Shown here piece by piece: positions 22,166 through 34,007 of a stretch of 64,000 nt of DNA. The stretch comes from Nilaparvata lugens. Its lineage: Eukaryota; Arthropoda; Insecta; Hemiptera; Delphacidae. Every line of letters starts with the position of its first letter. Position 1 is the stretch's first letter. The stretch covers positions 7,428,568 through 7,492,567 of the forward strand of contig NC_052507.1 in assembly GCF_014356525.2 (NCBI RefSeq), written 5' to 3'. The position numbers and the translations under genes were made by a program. A model generated the notes under the pieces. The model was not told where the DNA came from. It did not search any database and saw only the letters and a list, made by a program, of their open reading frames with translations.

Positions 22166-22848
22166 AACGACCTATACCAAAGAGCATCTATTTATTCTAT
22201 CTTTTATTCAAAATTTGGAACATAAACGACCTATACCATGGGATATTTATTCATTCATACGCAGATACAATCCAGGTAAAAACAACAGTCATTCACCCAA
22301 AACTGCTTCGAACCTTAATTTGGAATACACAGTCTAAAAGTTATGTTAATTACGTACCTTGAATGATAATTTAATTGTTACACAATTTTGACTCCAAAAA
22401 TGTGTATCCACTACAATTTTGAATTTATCAAATTGATCAATTCCCAAATACGAATCCAAACAAAAATCTTTCTTCTCAATTGCAAACAATATTAAAAAAT
22501 CACTTAAATCCACAATATTATATCTTCTCAAACTCTATTCTCACACTGCGCCGTTTCCACACTCTCACCGAGCCATAACAGTGACATAATCTCTTGTAGA
22601 TGAGCACAATGGTTCTGCATTGAACCAACCCTGACAGACTAATGTGGATCGTCGGGTCTTCTTTGCCGCGTCGCCATTAAAGGGTAGATGTTGTGTAAAA
22701 TACAGCCAGGTGTCACAGGCAGGCTGGCTAGTGAGTCTAGCCTTGCCACCGGCTTGACAAAAGACTAACAAGCATGAAATCCTCGTGGTGTCGTCGCGGA
22801 AATTCGTCGCAGAGAGCTATGAAAGCCTAGCTTGCCAGAGAAGTCAGG
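22166..22848. other. Intron sequence, no gene seen
   Basis: The phrase 'aatttggaacataaacgacc' occurs twice (22148 and 22206). The 68-residue minus frame at 22565 has no recognisable domain. Confidence 0.4.
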
Positions 22849-22967
22849 ATAGAATCAGTATTGTCCAGTATCGGAATCTTTACCTTGGTTGCAGCATGAT
22901 GCTCAACATGTTGGTGGGATAATGATCTTGACCTTGTAGCTGACAAGGATTCGGGACAACATTACTA

Positions 22968-23835
22968 CAGTGAGGTCCACGTTATAATGGCAGAGTTTGA
23001 TTGGCAATGGTTTTGCTATCCTTGTCTAACATTCAATAAAGCGGATAGCGCTATCTCTTTCTCGCTTTGCTCTGTTGTCAGATCTTCTCTTAACAATGTA
23101 GAATTAATAATTATTTATATATAGCAAGTTTTTGCAACTTCAGTTATGTCGCTTCTCGCACCCCAATCGCCATCTTTCCTTATTCATCCAGACTCCTTCA
23201 AAGAGACCTCTCCTCTCCATTTGAATGTAGGCATTGCATACCCATTTCTTTCGCGGTCTTCCACGCCTATTTCTGTTCGCTGGTACCCAATTCCATACTT
23301 TCAATGGAAGTCTTCCTTCATTCATTCTGCGCAGGTTTTGATAATTAATCAACAATAATTATTTTATCTTAATTATGATAATTAATCATGAAATTATTAG
23401 GAAAAATATAATTTCTTGATTAATAAAATATAATTGACTATTTCAAACGGGAATGAACAGTTACATCAATGAACCTGTATCAGCTACCGTCTATTAATAG
23501 AAGGCATTGGCAAGACAGAGGACCTTGTCTATCATTCAACAAAGCGGATAGCACTATCTCTTTTTCGCTTTGCTCTGTTGCCTCATCTTCTCTTAACAAT
23601 GTAGAATTAATAATTGATTAACAAAATATTTCATCTTAATTATGAAAATTCATTATGAAGTTATTGAAAATTACAATTTCTTTCTAATAATTGATTATTT
23701 TGAACAAGAATGAACAGTTAATTTTTCATCAATAAACCTGTATCAGATACCGTCTGTAGAAGGCATTTAAAGGACAGAGGATCGGCAACGTTAGTCTCCT
23801 ATCTTTCTCCACTGTCATTACAACGTGGACCTTAA
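22968..23835. mobile_element. TIR element family F (GTGAGGTCCACGTTATAATG)
   Basis: The left end 'agtgaggtccacgttataat' faces the right end 'cattacaacgtggacctta'. The inside has a duplicated block containing 'caaagcggatagcgctatctc' phrases (23036 and 23540) and 'cctgtatcagctaccgtct'. A LINE fragment is embedded at 23143-23345. Related fragments occur at 38990, 49389, 55783, 59718 and 61340. Confidence 0.65.
23143..23345 (-). pseudogene. LINE ORF2 C-terminal fragment
   Basis: The minus frame reads LRRMNEGRLPLKVWNWVPAN, then RNRRGRPRKKW, QMERRGLFEGVWMNKERWRL and GCEKRHN. This is the basic tail found after the reverse transcriptase domain of insect non-LTR retrotransposons ('RRGRPRxxW' followed by 'W..R.RWR'). 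Only about 68 residues remain, with no reverse transcriptase motifs, so it is a dead fragment inside the family F element. Confidence 0.75.
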
Positions 23836-24604
23836 TATATAAGTATTTTCCGGTATTGGAATCAACACCTTTCTTGCAGTATGACGTTCAACATATTGAA
23901 AGGTTAATGATCTTGACCTTGTGGCTAGGGAGATGGCTGGAGATATAACTAAAAAGTGTATAGGAATCGCCACTTGCAACAAGATGCATAACATGTTGAA
24001 GGGATAATGAATGATCTGGACCTTGTGGCTGTAGAAATGACTAAAATGTGAATCAGAATCACCACTTTAGGTGCAACAAGATGCAAAACATTTTGTAGGG
24101 ATAATAATCTTGACCTTGTGGCTGGAAGTATCCAGAAATGTTTTTACGTTTCCACGCTTTTCCGTGGGAGCTCCATGGATGTCACATTGTATACATTTGA
24201 ATACAATGGATATACAAATACCACCTACCCTTGCATGAAATCCTAGTTTGATGATTGATAATGATGTTCACACATTGTAAAGTATAATATAGATTGACAA
24301 GATAATAGAGATTCAAAAGATAATAGAATTGATAGAGTTTGATTATGAAGATGATAAGTAAATAGAAGTTAAGTTTTAACTCTGTCGGATTTACTTTTTA
24401 AAAATAAATCTTTATTGACTTACACAACTTCAAATAATTCAATATACATTTGAATAAACAAGTTGAAAATTGTGGAGTACATTTTGCTACCATGGTCTGA
24501 GCGGGACTGAGGAAAATGCTTCTCGACTCGTGGGAATAGAGAGCTGAGACGTCTACTTGGAGTTCCCGGAATACTGCCTATAAGTTGTTGACTATTGCAG
24601 GTTC

Positions 24605-24825
24605 TCAGGATATAACTTAGATAAATGAATGTTTATTTACAAGAGAAACTAAAACTACTACATCAATATTATACAGAAAATATTAGATAAATTACAATAA
24701 CTTACAATAGTTGTCACAATAAAAATTTCTCATAATGTGTCCTCTACATGTTCAGTGTGGAAATTGACCTACTCCACTATGGCGTAGGCGTACCATGTTC
24801 TAGAGTAGGTTTTGTTTGTTTTTTT
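24605..24825. repeat. Dispersed repeat G ('tgacctactccactatgg')
   Basis: From 'aaatgaatgtttatttacaag' type sequence through 'actactacatcaatatt' to 'ggaaattgacctactccac' and 'accatgttctagagtaggtt'. The same order is found at 48128-48545 and, inverted in part, at 49555-49660. The last 60 bp hold the short palindrome 'acctactc...gagtaggt'. Confidence 0.7.
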
Positions 24826-25010
24826 TGTGCGAATTATTATTATAGTTAGTGTTTAGTAAGTCATTAGGTGGTTAGTATTTAATATGGATTCTAAAGTGTA
24901 ATATAGATTCAAAGATCACCATAAAATCAATAGACTATACATATTGTGTATTATATTTGTATTCGTATAAAAATTAAAATTTGTTTGAAAAATGCATTAA
25001 TTTATTGCAG

Positions 25011-25138
25011 ATCCACCAGTCGTGAGTCTAGAGATGGGAGATGGTGATCCACGCTTTGTAAAAGAGGGATCAGATGTTAGCCTTGAGTGTATAGTTAGAG
25101 CCAATCCATGGATCTACCGAGTCACCTGGAAACATAAT
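25011..25138 (+). CDS. Sidestep-like Ig gene, exon c (Ig domain ii, first half)
   Basis: This exon completes a His codon and continues PPVVSLEMGDGDPRFVKEGS, then DVSLECIVRANPWIYRVTWK and HN. The Cys in SLECIV and the Trp in RVTWKHN are the B- and C-strand Ig residues. 'EGxDVxLEC..ANPxxYRVTWxHN' is the wording seen in the second or later Ig domains of Sidestep-family receptors. The acceptor 'ttattgcag' ends at 25010 and the donor GTAAGT starts at 25139. It enters in phase 1 and leaves in phase 0. The joint to exon b gives LNVRHPPVVSL, a typical inter-domain linker. The preceding intron is 7813 bp. Confidence 0.92.
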
Positions 25139-25383
25139 GTAAGTTTATTTTTGTCATAGTCATTCAATCTCAGCTGTTTTGCATGCATGAAATCAAACCC
25201 GGTAAACATCTGTTTGCAGGAAAAATAGACATATGGTTATCATTACAGCATAGGCCTACTGTACTATGATGAAACCATATGTTTTCTTTAAGCTGGGTTT
25301 TCGTTTGTGCGTAAATATCGTTGTCGACCACGACAGGGTGAGGATCTCAGATTGAGTAGATTTAAATTTGTCCAAGTAACTTA

Positions 25384-26124
25384 AGGCTGTGCAAAGGCTA
25401 AAAATAAACTTTCCACTTGTGATATTTTTCATAGTTTTTCGATTTGTATATTATCAAGCTATCAAAATAATAAAGTTTTCTCGGGAAAACATTTTTTTTT
25501 CGATCATTACTTTTTGAGATATGAGCGCCTAAAGTTCGAATTTTTGGGGCAAAACATTTTAAATTCGGTAAGAGATAAATCCATGAGATTCAGTGGATAA
25601 ATAAATTCTTCATGTTATTGATGATTAAATGGAACAAAAATTTCCTGGAAAAATCAATTTCTGATAAAGTTATTCAATTTACCAAAAATAACCAAAAGTA
25701 ACTTTTTTGAATTATTTTTGGTCATTTTTATTACATTTATTACATTCCTTAATCACAACATGAAATCAATGATTGGGAGAGAATCAACAGGATAAACCCA
25801 AAACTGTTCCTCTTCCTAATTTTGATTTTAGTAAATTGAATAACTTTCTGGAAAATAAATATTTTCAAAACATTTTTGTTTTATTAAATTAACAATACCA
25901 TGAAGAATTCATCCTCCGAATCTTATGGATTTATCTCTTACCGAATTTGAATTGTTCTGTCTCAAAAATTTGAACTTTAGGCGCTCATATGTCAATAGGT
26001 AATGATTTGAGAAAAATGTTTTCCTAAGAGATCTTTTTCATTTTGATAGCTTGATGATATACAAATCGAAAAACTTCGAAAAATATCACCAATAGAAAGT
26101 TTATTTTTAGCCTTTGCACAGCCT
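25384..26124. mobile_element. TIR element family H (AGGCTGTGCAAAGGC)
   Basis: Termini 'AGGCTGTGCAAAGGCTAAAA' and the inverse 'TTTTAGCCTTTGCACAGCCT', flanked by TTA on both sides (25381-25383, 26125-26127). The inside is itself symmetric: 'gagatatgagcgcctaaagtt' phrases at 25515 meet 'ctttaggcgctcatatg' near 25975. 741 bp, non-coding. A second copy is at 41199-42140. The 3-bp TTA flank would suit a PIF/Harbinger-type MITE. Confidence 0.75.
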
Positions 26125-26127
26125 TTA

Positions 26128-27136
26128 ACCTAGCTCCGCAGTGCAGGCTGGTTGCTTGGCTGAATCGGACTAGACGCTGAGACAGCAAATAATAGCAGCG
26201 TTGGTGGGAATGCGTAACATCTTCCACACAGCAATGGTCGTCGTAGTTCCACCTAGCGGACAGACGAAAGATCAAACCAGTCGGTTATTTGATCCCTCCA
26301 GCCAGGCTCAGCCAAGCAGCCGAGACAATAGAACAATGGAGTGGCGGTCTTATTCGCGTTCATCAGCAGTTTTCTTTCTCACTATTATTTTGATTTTTGT
26401 GTGTCAATAATAACTCCAGTCACCAGTAAAAAGTTCCCAGAAACGTGGTGTACTACCATTTTAATGACTTTTCATGATGATTTTTAATTATTTAAAAACA
26501 TTGTTGACATTCTGAGCCTTTAGGCTAAACTTGGGGTCGCTGAGAACGAATCTGCAATCAGAATTTCTCTATCACGAAAAATAACGAAAAAAATCCAGCT
26601 GTTGATCTTCCGGCAACCGTTCCTGCAATGCGGCCGAAACACTTCCAAGCCAGACACCCATCTCGAATGACAACAACGCCAAGCTGTAAGAAACCATCCT
26701 GCACTGCGGCGCTAGTTTTAAAGATTATGTTCAATTATGTTTTAACGGGGGATGTTGAGTTGATACTTTTAAATGGCACTATGTTGATATTAGAAATGTT
26801 TTGATTCTTGAATAATGAACACAAATAATGAAATGTTATTTGATCAGCTGTTTTAGCACACTTTAAATTTGGACAATACTAATGGCAACAATGCTTGTCG
26901 TCGTCGACTGCGGAAGTTTACGCACAAACGAAAATGCACTTTCACAGTCGAGTATGTTTCCTAGTTCCGAAATAGAGACAGCAAAACTGCTACAAAAACC
27001 TTCAGCACTCCAGGTAGAAGTTTTGTCAACTATCACAAAATTTCTGATTCGGAATTTGTAAACTAGGTTATGTTTGTAGAATGCATGTAGTAGCTTCATC
27101 ACAAGCAGGTAATGTTTTTATTTCTCAATTAAGGAA
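26128..27136. other. Intron sequence, no gene seen
   Basis: Frames at 26024-26410 and 26863-27102 lack recognisable domains. The phrase 'caatgcttgtcgtcgtcgac' near 26890 returns inverted at 43345, where its surroundings ('aatcaaaacattt', 'tgtgctaaaac') also match, so part of this is a dispersed repeat. Confidence 0.45.
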
Positions 27137-27540
27137 TACGCACACAGATCGTCTCGGACGGACGGCACGCATGGGACGTATCGGACGATTAGATTTGATG
27201 CATTGTTTTCAATTGTAGTGCGCATAACTTTACGATGCGGATAGGTATGCGCACTCCAATTGAAAAAATGCATCAAATCTAATCGTCCGATCCGTCCGAT
27301 GCGTGCCGTCATAGCCACCTCTAATACAAGGCCGCGGCCTACGATATTGCAACGTCGCAGTGTAGGCCTAGAATCTAATACATGATTGGTGAAAAAAATC
27401 AGCTGGTATTCTTTTAAATCGTTTTCACCAATCATGTATTAGATTGTAGGCCTACACTGCAACGTTGCAATATCGTAGGCCGCGGCCTTGTATTCGAGGT
27501 GGCTATGGTGCCGTCCGTCAGATGACAATCTGTGTGAGCC
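27137..27540. mobile_element. Outer MITE family I, carrying a nested palindrome
   Basis: The left end 'cgcacacagatcgtc' and the right end 'gacaatctgtgtgagcc' flank 'ggacggacggcac' and 'gtgccgtccgtc' arms. Inner arms with 'gatttgatgcat' and 'atgcatcaaatc' make the left half a palindrome of its own. Another half copy lies at 57568-57675. Confidence 0.7.
27314..27503. mobile_element. Inner palindromic MITE inserted at TA
   Basis: Arms 'gccacctctaatacaagg', 'ccgcggcctacgatattgc' and their complements run for about 75 bp each, with a central 'cagctggtattcttttaaat' loop. TA flanks both sides (27312-27313, 27504-27505). It sits inside the outer MITE. Confidence 0.8.
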
Positions 27541-28325
27541 TAGCTTTATTCTTCTTTAGATTATTATTACAAAAAAGTGTACATTACACATGAATGTCTT
27601 TTGCAGTGCTCGAAACATCATTCTCGCCTGCAAAAGGCCGCTTCCCGTCCATGTGACGTGAGATACTATTTTTAAACTCCTCAGTATCAAAAAATGATTC
27701 AATTTGCATTTTTTATTGCCGAACTTTTTTGAGTAGTTGAGTTTTTATCCAGTTCCGATTCAACAGTTCACACGACATGATTTTATACTTTAGAACTTCT
27801 CTGGAGATTTTTGAATTGGTTTCATGAATTAGATTTTTGAATTGTTCAAATTCTTCACCAGATATTTCTCTACTCCCATTACAGCAATCCTTCATCAAAT
27901 AGATGAGTAACGAGAATTAAAAAATTGGGGTAGTTATTTGAAAAATTAGGAACGTTATTGCATTTGAAAGCAAACAACACTTCGCGAGTCCACTTTTCCC
28001 TCAGCATCCTTTTTATCAGATAAGGGAATGAGCCGTCTGATATCCTTATTAAGGGCGGAAAATGCTTAAAATTACGGTTATGACCAAATGGAGCTAGCAG
28101 AACGGAGAATGGCGGAAAAACGGTGAAGGAAGCCGGGATGTAGATCTTAATTCAGTGCGAAAACTCCACCAGTGTGCTAGCATAGCCTACTTGGCTGGAA
28201 TGGCTATGAGAAGGAATTGCCGGCTTAATTTATGGGCCGGTTTAACTCCTTTTTCATCGTTTTCAACCCTCTCCATGCTCTATTTGTTTTTCTTCTTCTT
28301 CGCCCTCTTCTTCTTCTTCAACCCT
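27541..28325. other. Intron sequence; one unrecognised frame
   Basis: A 61-residue minus frame (27713-27898) has ordinary composition (for example EISGEEFEQFKNL and IHETNSKISREVLK), unlike the repeat frames around it, but it matches no family I recognise and stops upstream and downstream are close. It could be a fragment of an old retrocopy. Confidence 0.3.
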
Positions 28326-28338
28326 TCCACTTCTACTC

Positions 28339-28424
<86 letters not shown>
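28326..28424. repeat. (ATC)n microsatellite
   Basis: About 33 perfect trinucleotide units. The poly-Ile, poly-His and poly-Met frames at 28155-28655 come from it. Confidence 0.97.
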
Positions 28425-28425
<1 letters not shown>

Positions 28426-29224
28426 CTTCTACTCCAACTGCTGCCTCTACCTTTTTCTTCATCTTCTTCTTCTCCCTCTTCTTCTTTTTCTCCTTTATCA
28501 CCTCACTAGTTCTTTTATTATTGCTCTTCATCCACCTCTCTTCTATATTTTTATTTATTCTTAAATTCTTCTTTCTCCTCTCAGCACTCAACCTCTCTTA
28601 TTCATTCCTAGTTCTCCTCCTGTATGTTTCTCTGTACTCCGTCAATAACACTTAAGAGTTTCTTTGTATTATCCATCAGCTGGCATCGTTTCTATTACTC
28701 TCCTTCTTGCTCAAATATATTGTTTATTTTCTATCTCATTCTCAAGCAGTTGGAGATATCTTCTCTCACACATTTTCTCCACTTCGAATGCTAATTCGTA
28801 TCTATCAAGTATGAAAAATGCTATTGGAATGTACAAAAGTCTCTTATTCCTCACATTTTTTCTCATCGTCCACCTTTTTTATTAACATTCTACCCTGTTT
28901 TTCCTCACATCTTCAATGCTTATATCCTTATGAACTCACCTTTCTCCATTCAGAGTGACATTCGTTATCTGTTATTCCTCTCTCCATTCTAATCTAGATG
29001 AATAAATCTGATCAAAATCAAACTAATTTTACTCCTGTAATCTCTGTTACTTCTATTCATTTATTCATTCCTTCATTTTATTAATCAATTATTTGATCTT
29101 ATCTACCTATATAATTATTTTACTTTATCAATATTCTGTTTTTTTCTCTTAAATATTCATATTAATCAAAACTTTTACAATATTTCCATTGATAAATAAA
29201 TCCTCAGTTTAAATAACGGAATTA
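28425..29224. other. Intron sequence, T/C-rich, no gene
   Basis: Pyrimidine-rich, low-complexity DNA with frames that are hydrophobic by composition only. Confidence 0.5.
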
Positions 29225-29530
29225 ACGTTTTGATAGAGAGTTAGTGGGGAGGATATTTTTAATATTCTTTTCGAAGAATGGACATTGATATGTCCAAAGT
29301 TCCGCCAATTTATGTAGATGCATAACAATATAATTATTATCTATAGTTATTATATTACAAATTGCTTTTTCATATCATATACAGTTCAATAATTATTTTC
29401 CTAGTCTATATTATGTAAATTCATCTATAATTTTGCTGTATTGTAAGCTATTGTATATAAGTGTATAAGCCAGTATATATTGAGATCTACATAAATAAAG
29501 TACTCAATCAATCAATCAATCAATCAATCA
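29225..29530 (+). mobile_element. LINE-like 3' tail, copy 1 ((CAAT)n end)
   Basis: It runs from 'agagagttagtggggagg' through 'ggacattgatatgtccaaag' and 'gtgtataagccagtatatat' to 'aataaagtactcaatcaat' with an (AATC)n end. An inverted copy is at 54411-54675. A 3' untranslated tail ending in a short tandem repeat is usual for several LINE clades; no reverse transcriptase is present. Confidence 0.65.
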
Positions 29531-29534
29531 ATCT

Positions 29535-29760
29535 ATGTAGATGCATAACAATATTATCTTTAGTTATAAAAAATTGCTTTTTTCGTATCAGATACAGTTC
29601 ATGAATTATTTTCTTAGTCTATATTATTTTTGTAAATTCATCTATAATTTTGCTGTATTGTAAGCTATTTTATATAAGTGTATAAGCCAGTATATATTGT
29701 AATCTACATAAATGAAGTACTCATTCAATTCAATTCATTCAATTCAATTCAATTCCTATT
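29535..29760 (+). mobile_element. LINE-like 3' tail, copy 2 ((AATTC)n end)
   Basis: A second direct copy from 'tatgtagatgcataacaat' to 'agtactcattcaattcaatt', following copy 1 immediately. Shorter pieces of the same tail occur at 31022-31080 and 31413-31500. Confidence 0.65.
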
Positions 29761-29980
29761 CCCTATCTCTTAAAATCTGCCTTACCCCTCCAACCTATAT
29801 TTAAACTCATTCTCTCTTTTCCATCCAACTTTTTTTACGCATTTTTCCTTCTCCGTCGTCTATACTGAACCAAAAATTCCCCACCGCAGCCTCTATCTTA
29901 TAAAACCTGGAAATGTGAAATAAGAAGAAAAAAAGTTATTTCTCTTAAATCCTCTACCTGCTCTATTCAATCTAAAAGAT

Positions 29981-30130
29981 GGCCCGGTTGCACAACAGCC
30001 GGTTGAATTTTAACCGTGATTAATACCACGAAAACCAATCAGAGAAGGCGTTTTTGAAAAGACGGTTTCTCTGATTGGTTCTCGTGGAATTAATCACGGT
30101 TAAAATTCAACCGGCTGTTGTGCAACCGGC
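29981..30130. mobile_element. Foldback MITE family D, near-perfect palindrome
   Basis: The best preserved copy: arms 'ggttgcacaacagccggttg' and complement, inner 'accaatcagagaag' and 'ctctgattggttctcgtgg'. About 70 bp per arm with very few mismatches, suggesting a young insertion. Confidence 0.9.
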
Positions 30131-32400
30131 AGTATTTCTTCGTTCCTCTTCCTTTTCCCATCTCCTCTTTCATTCTTTCTTCATCACTATTTCCCACTAT
30201 TCCCTTCTGTTTCGCACAATCTTTCGCACAATTTTTACTCTCAACCTCTCTCTCGCTCTTCCTCTTCCTTGCTTACTACTCTCTCCTCTTTCAATCTCTT
30301 TCTTCCCCAATATCATCTTCTCTTTCACTCTACATCATTACTCAAGCCACTCACCCTCTCTCTCTCTCCCGAACTATCTCTTTCTCATCCATTACGAAGA
30401 CGTCATTCCGATAAAAAGAGCAAGAGTGAACCACTCAACATTTTCTCGCTTGTTTTTAAATAAGATACACGACCAGTCAGAACAAACTTTTCAATTACTA
30501 TTATGCCTTTTTTCTCCAGTATGAGAGGTTTCTAATTCAATTCTCAGAGCGAATCTCGATTTCACTCTTTCTTTCTTATTTTCCCACTCACTGTCTCTCT
30601 TCCCTTCTGCCTCCATCTCACTCTCTGTCTCTCCAACTCTTACTGTATCCTACTCATACACTATCTCTTTCATCTAGAATCTCAATTCACTTGTTTTTTT
30701 TTTGTTCTCAATCACTCACTTTCCCTTCTAACTATATAACTCTCTTTCTCGTTATTCAATTCTCTGTCTCTCTCATTCCCCAACTCTTACTCTCCTCCTC
30801 ATCCTCCCTCGTTCACTCATTCTCCTACTTTGTTAATAGTTATAGGATATATTTTATATCCTTCTAGAAGAATCGACAATTATTATTTGTTGAAACACCA
30901 CCGATATATGAAGTTTCATCACATTATTATATTATCGTTATTCTAATTGCATTTCTTTATTCATTCTCATTGATTAATTATTCATACTTTGTGGAATTCG
31001 TTGAATAACTAGCATTATCGTCATTTAATGTAAATTAGTGTATAAGCCAGTATATATTGTAACATACATAAACAAGGAAATCTAATCTAATCTCTACAAC
31101 TCTCACTCTACCTTACTCATACACTATCTCTTTTATCTAGAATCTTAATTCACTTGTTATTTTGTTCTCAATCACTCACTTTCCCTTCTCACTATATTAC
31201 TCTCTTTCTCATTGTTCAATACTCTGTCTCCTTCTTTATTTGACTCGTACACTCCTCCTCATCATCTCTCGTTCACTCATTCTCTCTCTCCTTTTTTTCT
31301 CGAATCTCATTCCAGTTGTTATTTTGCTGTCACTCTCTCATTCTTTCTCTCTCTTCCTCATTGTGCAATGTTCCTTCTCTCTCTTTCTCTATCACTTCCC
31401 TTTGCCCTCTCTCTCTTTGCTGTATTGTAAGCTATTGTATATAAGTGTATAAGCCAGTATATTGTTGTAATCTACATGAATAAAGTACTCAATCAATCAA
31501 TCTCACTCATCCTCTCTCTTTTCCTCCTATCTTCCTCTCAAATCTGATTCCAGTTGTTATTTTGCTGTCACTCTCTCATTCTTTCTCTCTCTCTTGCTGC
31601 TTGTGCAATTTTCTTTCTCTCTCTTTCTCCAACTATCACACCCCTCCTCATCCTTCCTCGCTCACTCTGTCTCTCTCCTTTCACCGTACTATCAAATATT
31701 ATTCCAGTTATTCTACTCCCACTCTCTCACACTTTCCATCTCACTCCATTTTCCTTCTCTCATTGTCCAACTTTCTGTTTCTCTTCCACCCTTTCTCACT
31801 TTCTCTCCACTCTCTATCTCCAAACCCTTTCGGGGTTAAGTGTAAGAGAGGGCCGACTGCTACCTAACTTCAACCTCCTAGGTCAAAAATGAAGGCAGAC
31901 ATTCTATTCTAATCTCTCACTCTCTCTCTCTAAGTACTCTCTATCTAAAGTACTCAATCAATCAGGCAATCTCTCTCACACACACACATCCTCTCTTTCA
32001 CACACACTGTCTCTCTTTCTCTCTCTGTATATACTTATCTCTCTCTTTCTTCCCCAACCTTCCTCTCACCACTCCTCACCCTCTCACTATGTTTCTGTCT
32101 GTTTTTTCCCTCACTCTCACTACCCTCCTCACCCTCACACTATCTGCCTCTGTTTTTCTCTCTCACTTCCTCTATCTAACTCACTCTCTCTCACTCTCAC
32201 ACTCTCGAGTATTGTGTCTGGTTGTGTGTGGTAGGGGTCTCTTAAAGGTTGTGTGGCAGAGAGGACCTGGAGCCCTAACTCCGCCCTAACAAAGGCACAT
32301 AATCAATCAATCTCTCTCACTCTCTCTCACCCCCATCCCCACACTCTTTTTTAAACTGTCTCTATGATTTCTCTCTCTCTTCCAAATCTCATTTCAGATG
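30131..32400. repeat. Long T/C-rich low-complexity region with LINE tail pieces
   Basis: About 2.2 kb in which pyrimidines dominate the + strand, with no fixed unit. Embedded pieces are the 'gtgtataagccagtat' LINE tail (31030 and 31440), 'agagagggccgactgctac' with 'ctaacttc' (31845-31875) and 'gccctaactccgccctaac' (32270). The last two resemble 3' ends of other LINE families. All frames here are compositional. Confidence 0.7.
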
Positions 32401-32792
32401 TTACTTCGTTCACCGTAGATATAATCTAGAATCGTAAATCGAGATTTCACCTACAGTTTGAGTCATGTTCGTTTATACTCTACTCGTATTCTACTCTACG
32501 AAACGTTCAATAGAATTTAATCTCTATCTGGGTTTGAGATGAAGATTGAGCACTCCTACAATGCATTGGGAAGCTCGAACTTCCAAGATTCTGCTATGGT
32601 GAGAATCACTTGATATTGTCAGCATTATTCTTATGGGAAGTATTGATGTTATTTCAAAGGGTTGCTGACAGCTTAGACTATGGAGTGAAACTCTACTATT
32701 ATACTATTATAGCAGATATAAGGAGATTTGTGTCTTGCAATGAAATAAATTGAACTTGATTGATCTATTTATCAACCTATCTAGGAATGGGA

Positions 32793-33280
32793 TGAATGTC
32801 CGAAACATGTTGTGACGAAATAATTTAAAAGGGTACTGGGATTTATTTTTTTATTTATATTAAAGGTAGCCCTAAAGAAGAATACCTATTTGGGACTGGG
32901 TGTAACCATAGAGAAACAATAGCGTAAGCAGATATCCCATGGTATAGGACGTTTATGTCGCAACTTTTACTGAAGTTATCTCAAGCCGATAGTCCACGTA
33001 GCTCTTTCCCGTGAAGCTGTGTGACGCTCGTAGTCTCTCATATTGTGCGGTTCATACACTCTCTCCCCAACAAAACAGTAGAAATTGACAATAATCGACA
33101 GTAATCGGCTTGAGATAACAGTAGAAGTTGCAACATAGATGCCGTATACCATGGGATATCTACTTACGCTATTGTTTCTCTATGGTGTAGCCTTATCTGA
33201 GAGGTATAGCACAAGGTTACCTTTTTCTTTCTCTCCCTATCATTTTTGATGATGTACTTGTATGAATAAATTAAGAATCT
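32793..33280 (+). mobile_element. Penelope-like family Q terminal unit, split by a MITE
   Basis: It begins 'aatgtccgaaacatgttgtg' and continues 'ggtactgggattt' to 'gcacaaggttacctttttc' and 'gatgatgtacttgta'. The same order, inverted, is at 62205-62590, and a fragment is at 37060-37155. The MITE at 32905-33186 interrupts it, and comparison with the other two copies confirms the uninterrupted sequence. Assignment to the PLEs rests on the GAAAC palindrome layout shared with family P. Confidence 0.45.
32905..33186. mobile_element. MITE family B, full copy
   Basis: ACCATAGAGAAACAATAGC to its complement, 282 bp, flanked by GTA (32902-32904, 33187-33189). It has the internal palindromes described for the copy at 4232. 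Confidence 0.9.
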
Positions 33281-33407
33281 AGTACATCGATCAAGATGAA
33301 AAGTTGAGAAATAATCTTGATATTTGAGATCGATCTACATTGGAATTAAATTAGGTTCATGAGTTAATAAAATAGATAAGATGATCAATCAATGAACTTT
33401 AACAACT

Positions 33408-33667
33408 TGAATGAAAAAGACTAAGAAATTGTCAAAAACCAGAGATTTATTGATACTTAGAAAGACCGTTTCGGTTATTACACCATTGTCAATCTCTGAT
33501 GAGCATTTGGTTTTATTAACCCTTTGGTTTATCAGAGATTGACAATGGTGTAATAACCCAAACCGGTCTTTCTAAGTATCAATAAATCTGTGGTTTCTGA
33601 TAATTTCTTAGTCTTTTTCATTCAATATGAATAATTACCACAATATCAACTTCTCAACTACACAAAA
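33408..33667. mobile_element. Penelope-like family P, short copy
   Basis: One forward and one inverted terminal unit with a ~45-bp centre. The target AACTTTAACAACT (33395-33407) returns as AACTTTTAACAACT from 33668. The left unit has 'agaccgtttcgg', one base short of the usual ggtttcgg; the right unit has 'cccaaaccgg', so the GAAAC motif is damaged in both. Confidence 0.85.
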
Positions 33668-34007
33668 AACTTTTAACAACTCAGATTTCAATGAGTTTCA
33701 GTGAAATTTGATCTAATTTTCAAGGATCATAAATTGAGTTGAATCATATATTTCGATTTATAACCTTTATCCTGAGGGTGATGCCCATATGATATCCAGG
33801 CTTGTGCGTGGGTGATGAAACTAATGATGATGGAAGATTTGTGGATCTGAAGCTTCAGGAGAGTTCCGACTTCCGAGCCAAGTAGTAGTGATATTTAAAA
33901 TACTGAATAAAAAAGACTAAGAAATTTTCAAATATTAAACATATCAATATTCATTGTTATTAATATTTAAATATTTCAATGTTACAAATATTAAAAATAT
34001 TTCAAGC

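Larger units (their letters stand above)
22849..24150. repeat. ~95-bp minisatellite split by a TIR element
   Basis: Units with 'cagcatgatgctcaacatg' and 'taatgatcttgaccttgtgg' occur at 22870-22950, 23875-23930, 23960-24030 and 24065-24125. The first unit is separated from the rest by the family F element at 22968-23835. Confidence 0.7.

Noticed and set aside
28155..28655. Poly-Ile, poly-His and poly-Met frames
   Set aside because: They come from an (ATC)n microsatellite in an intron.
30075..32289. Several 60-150-residue Ser/Leu/Phe frames
   Set aside because: They lie in a 2.2-kb T/C-rich stretch and shift frame freely, so they are compositional.
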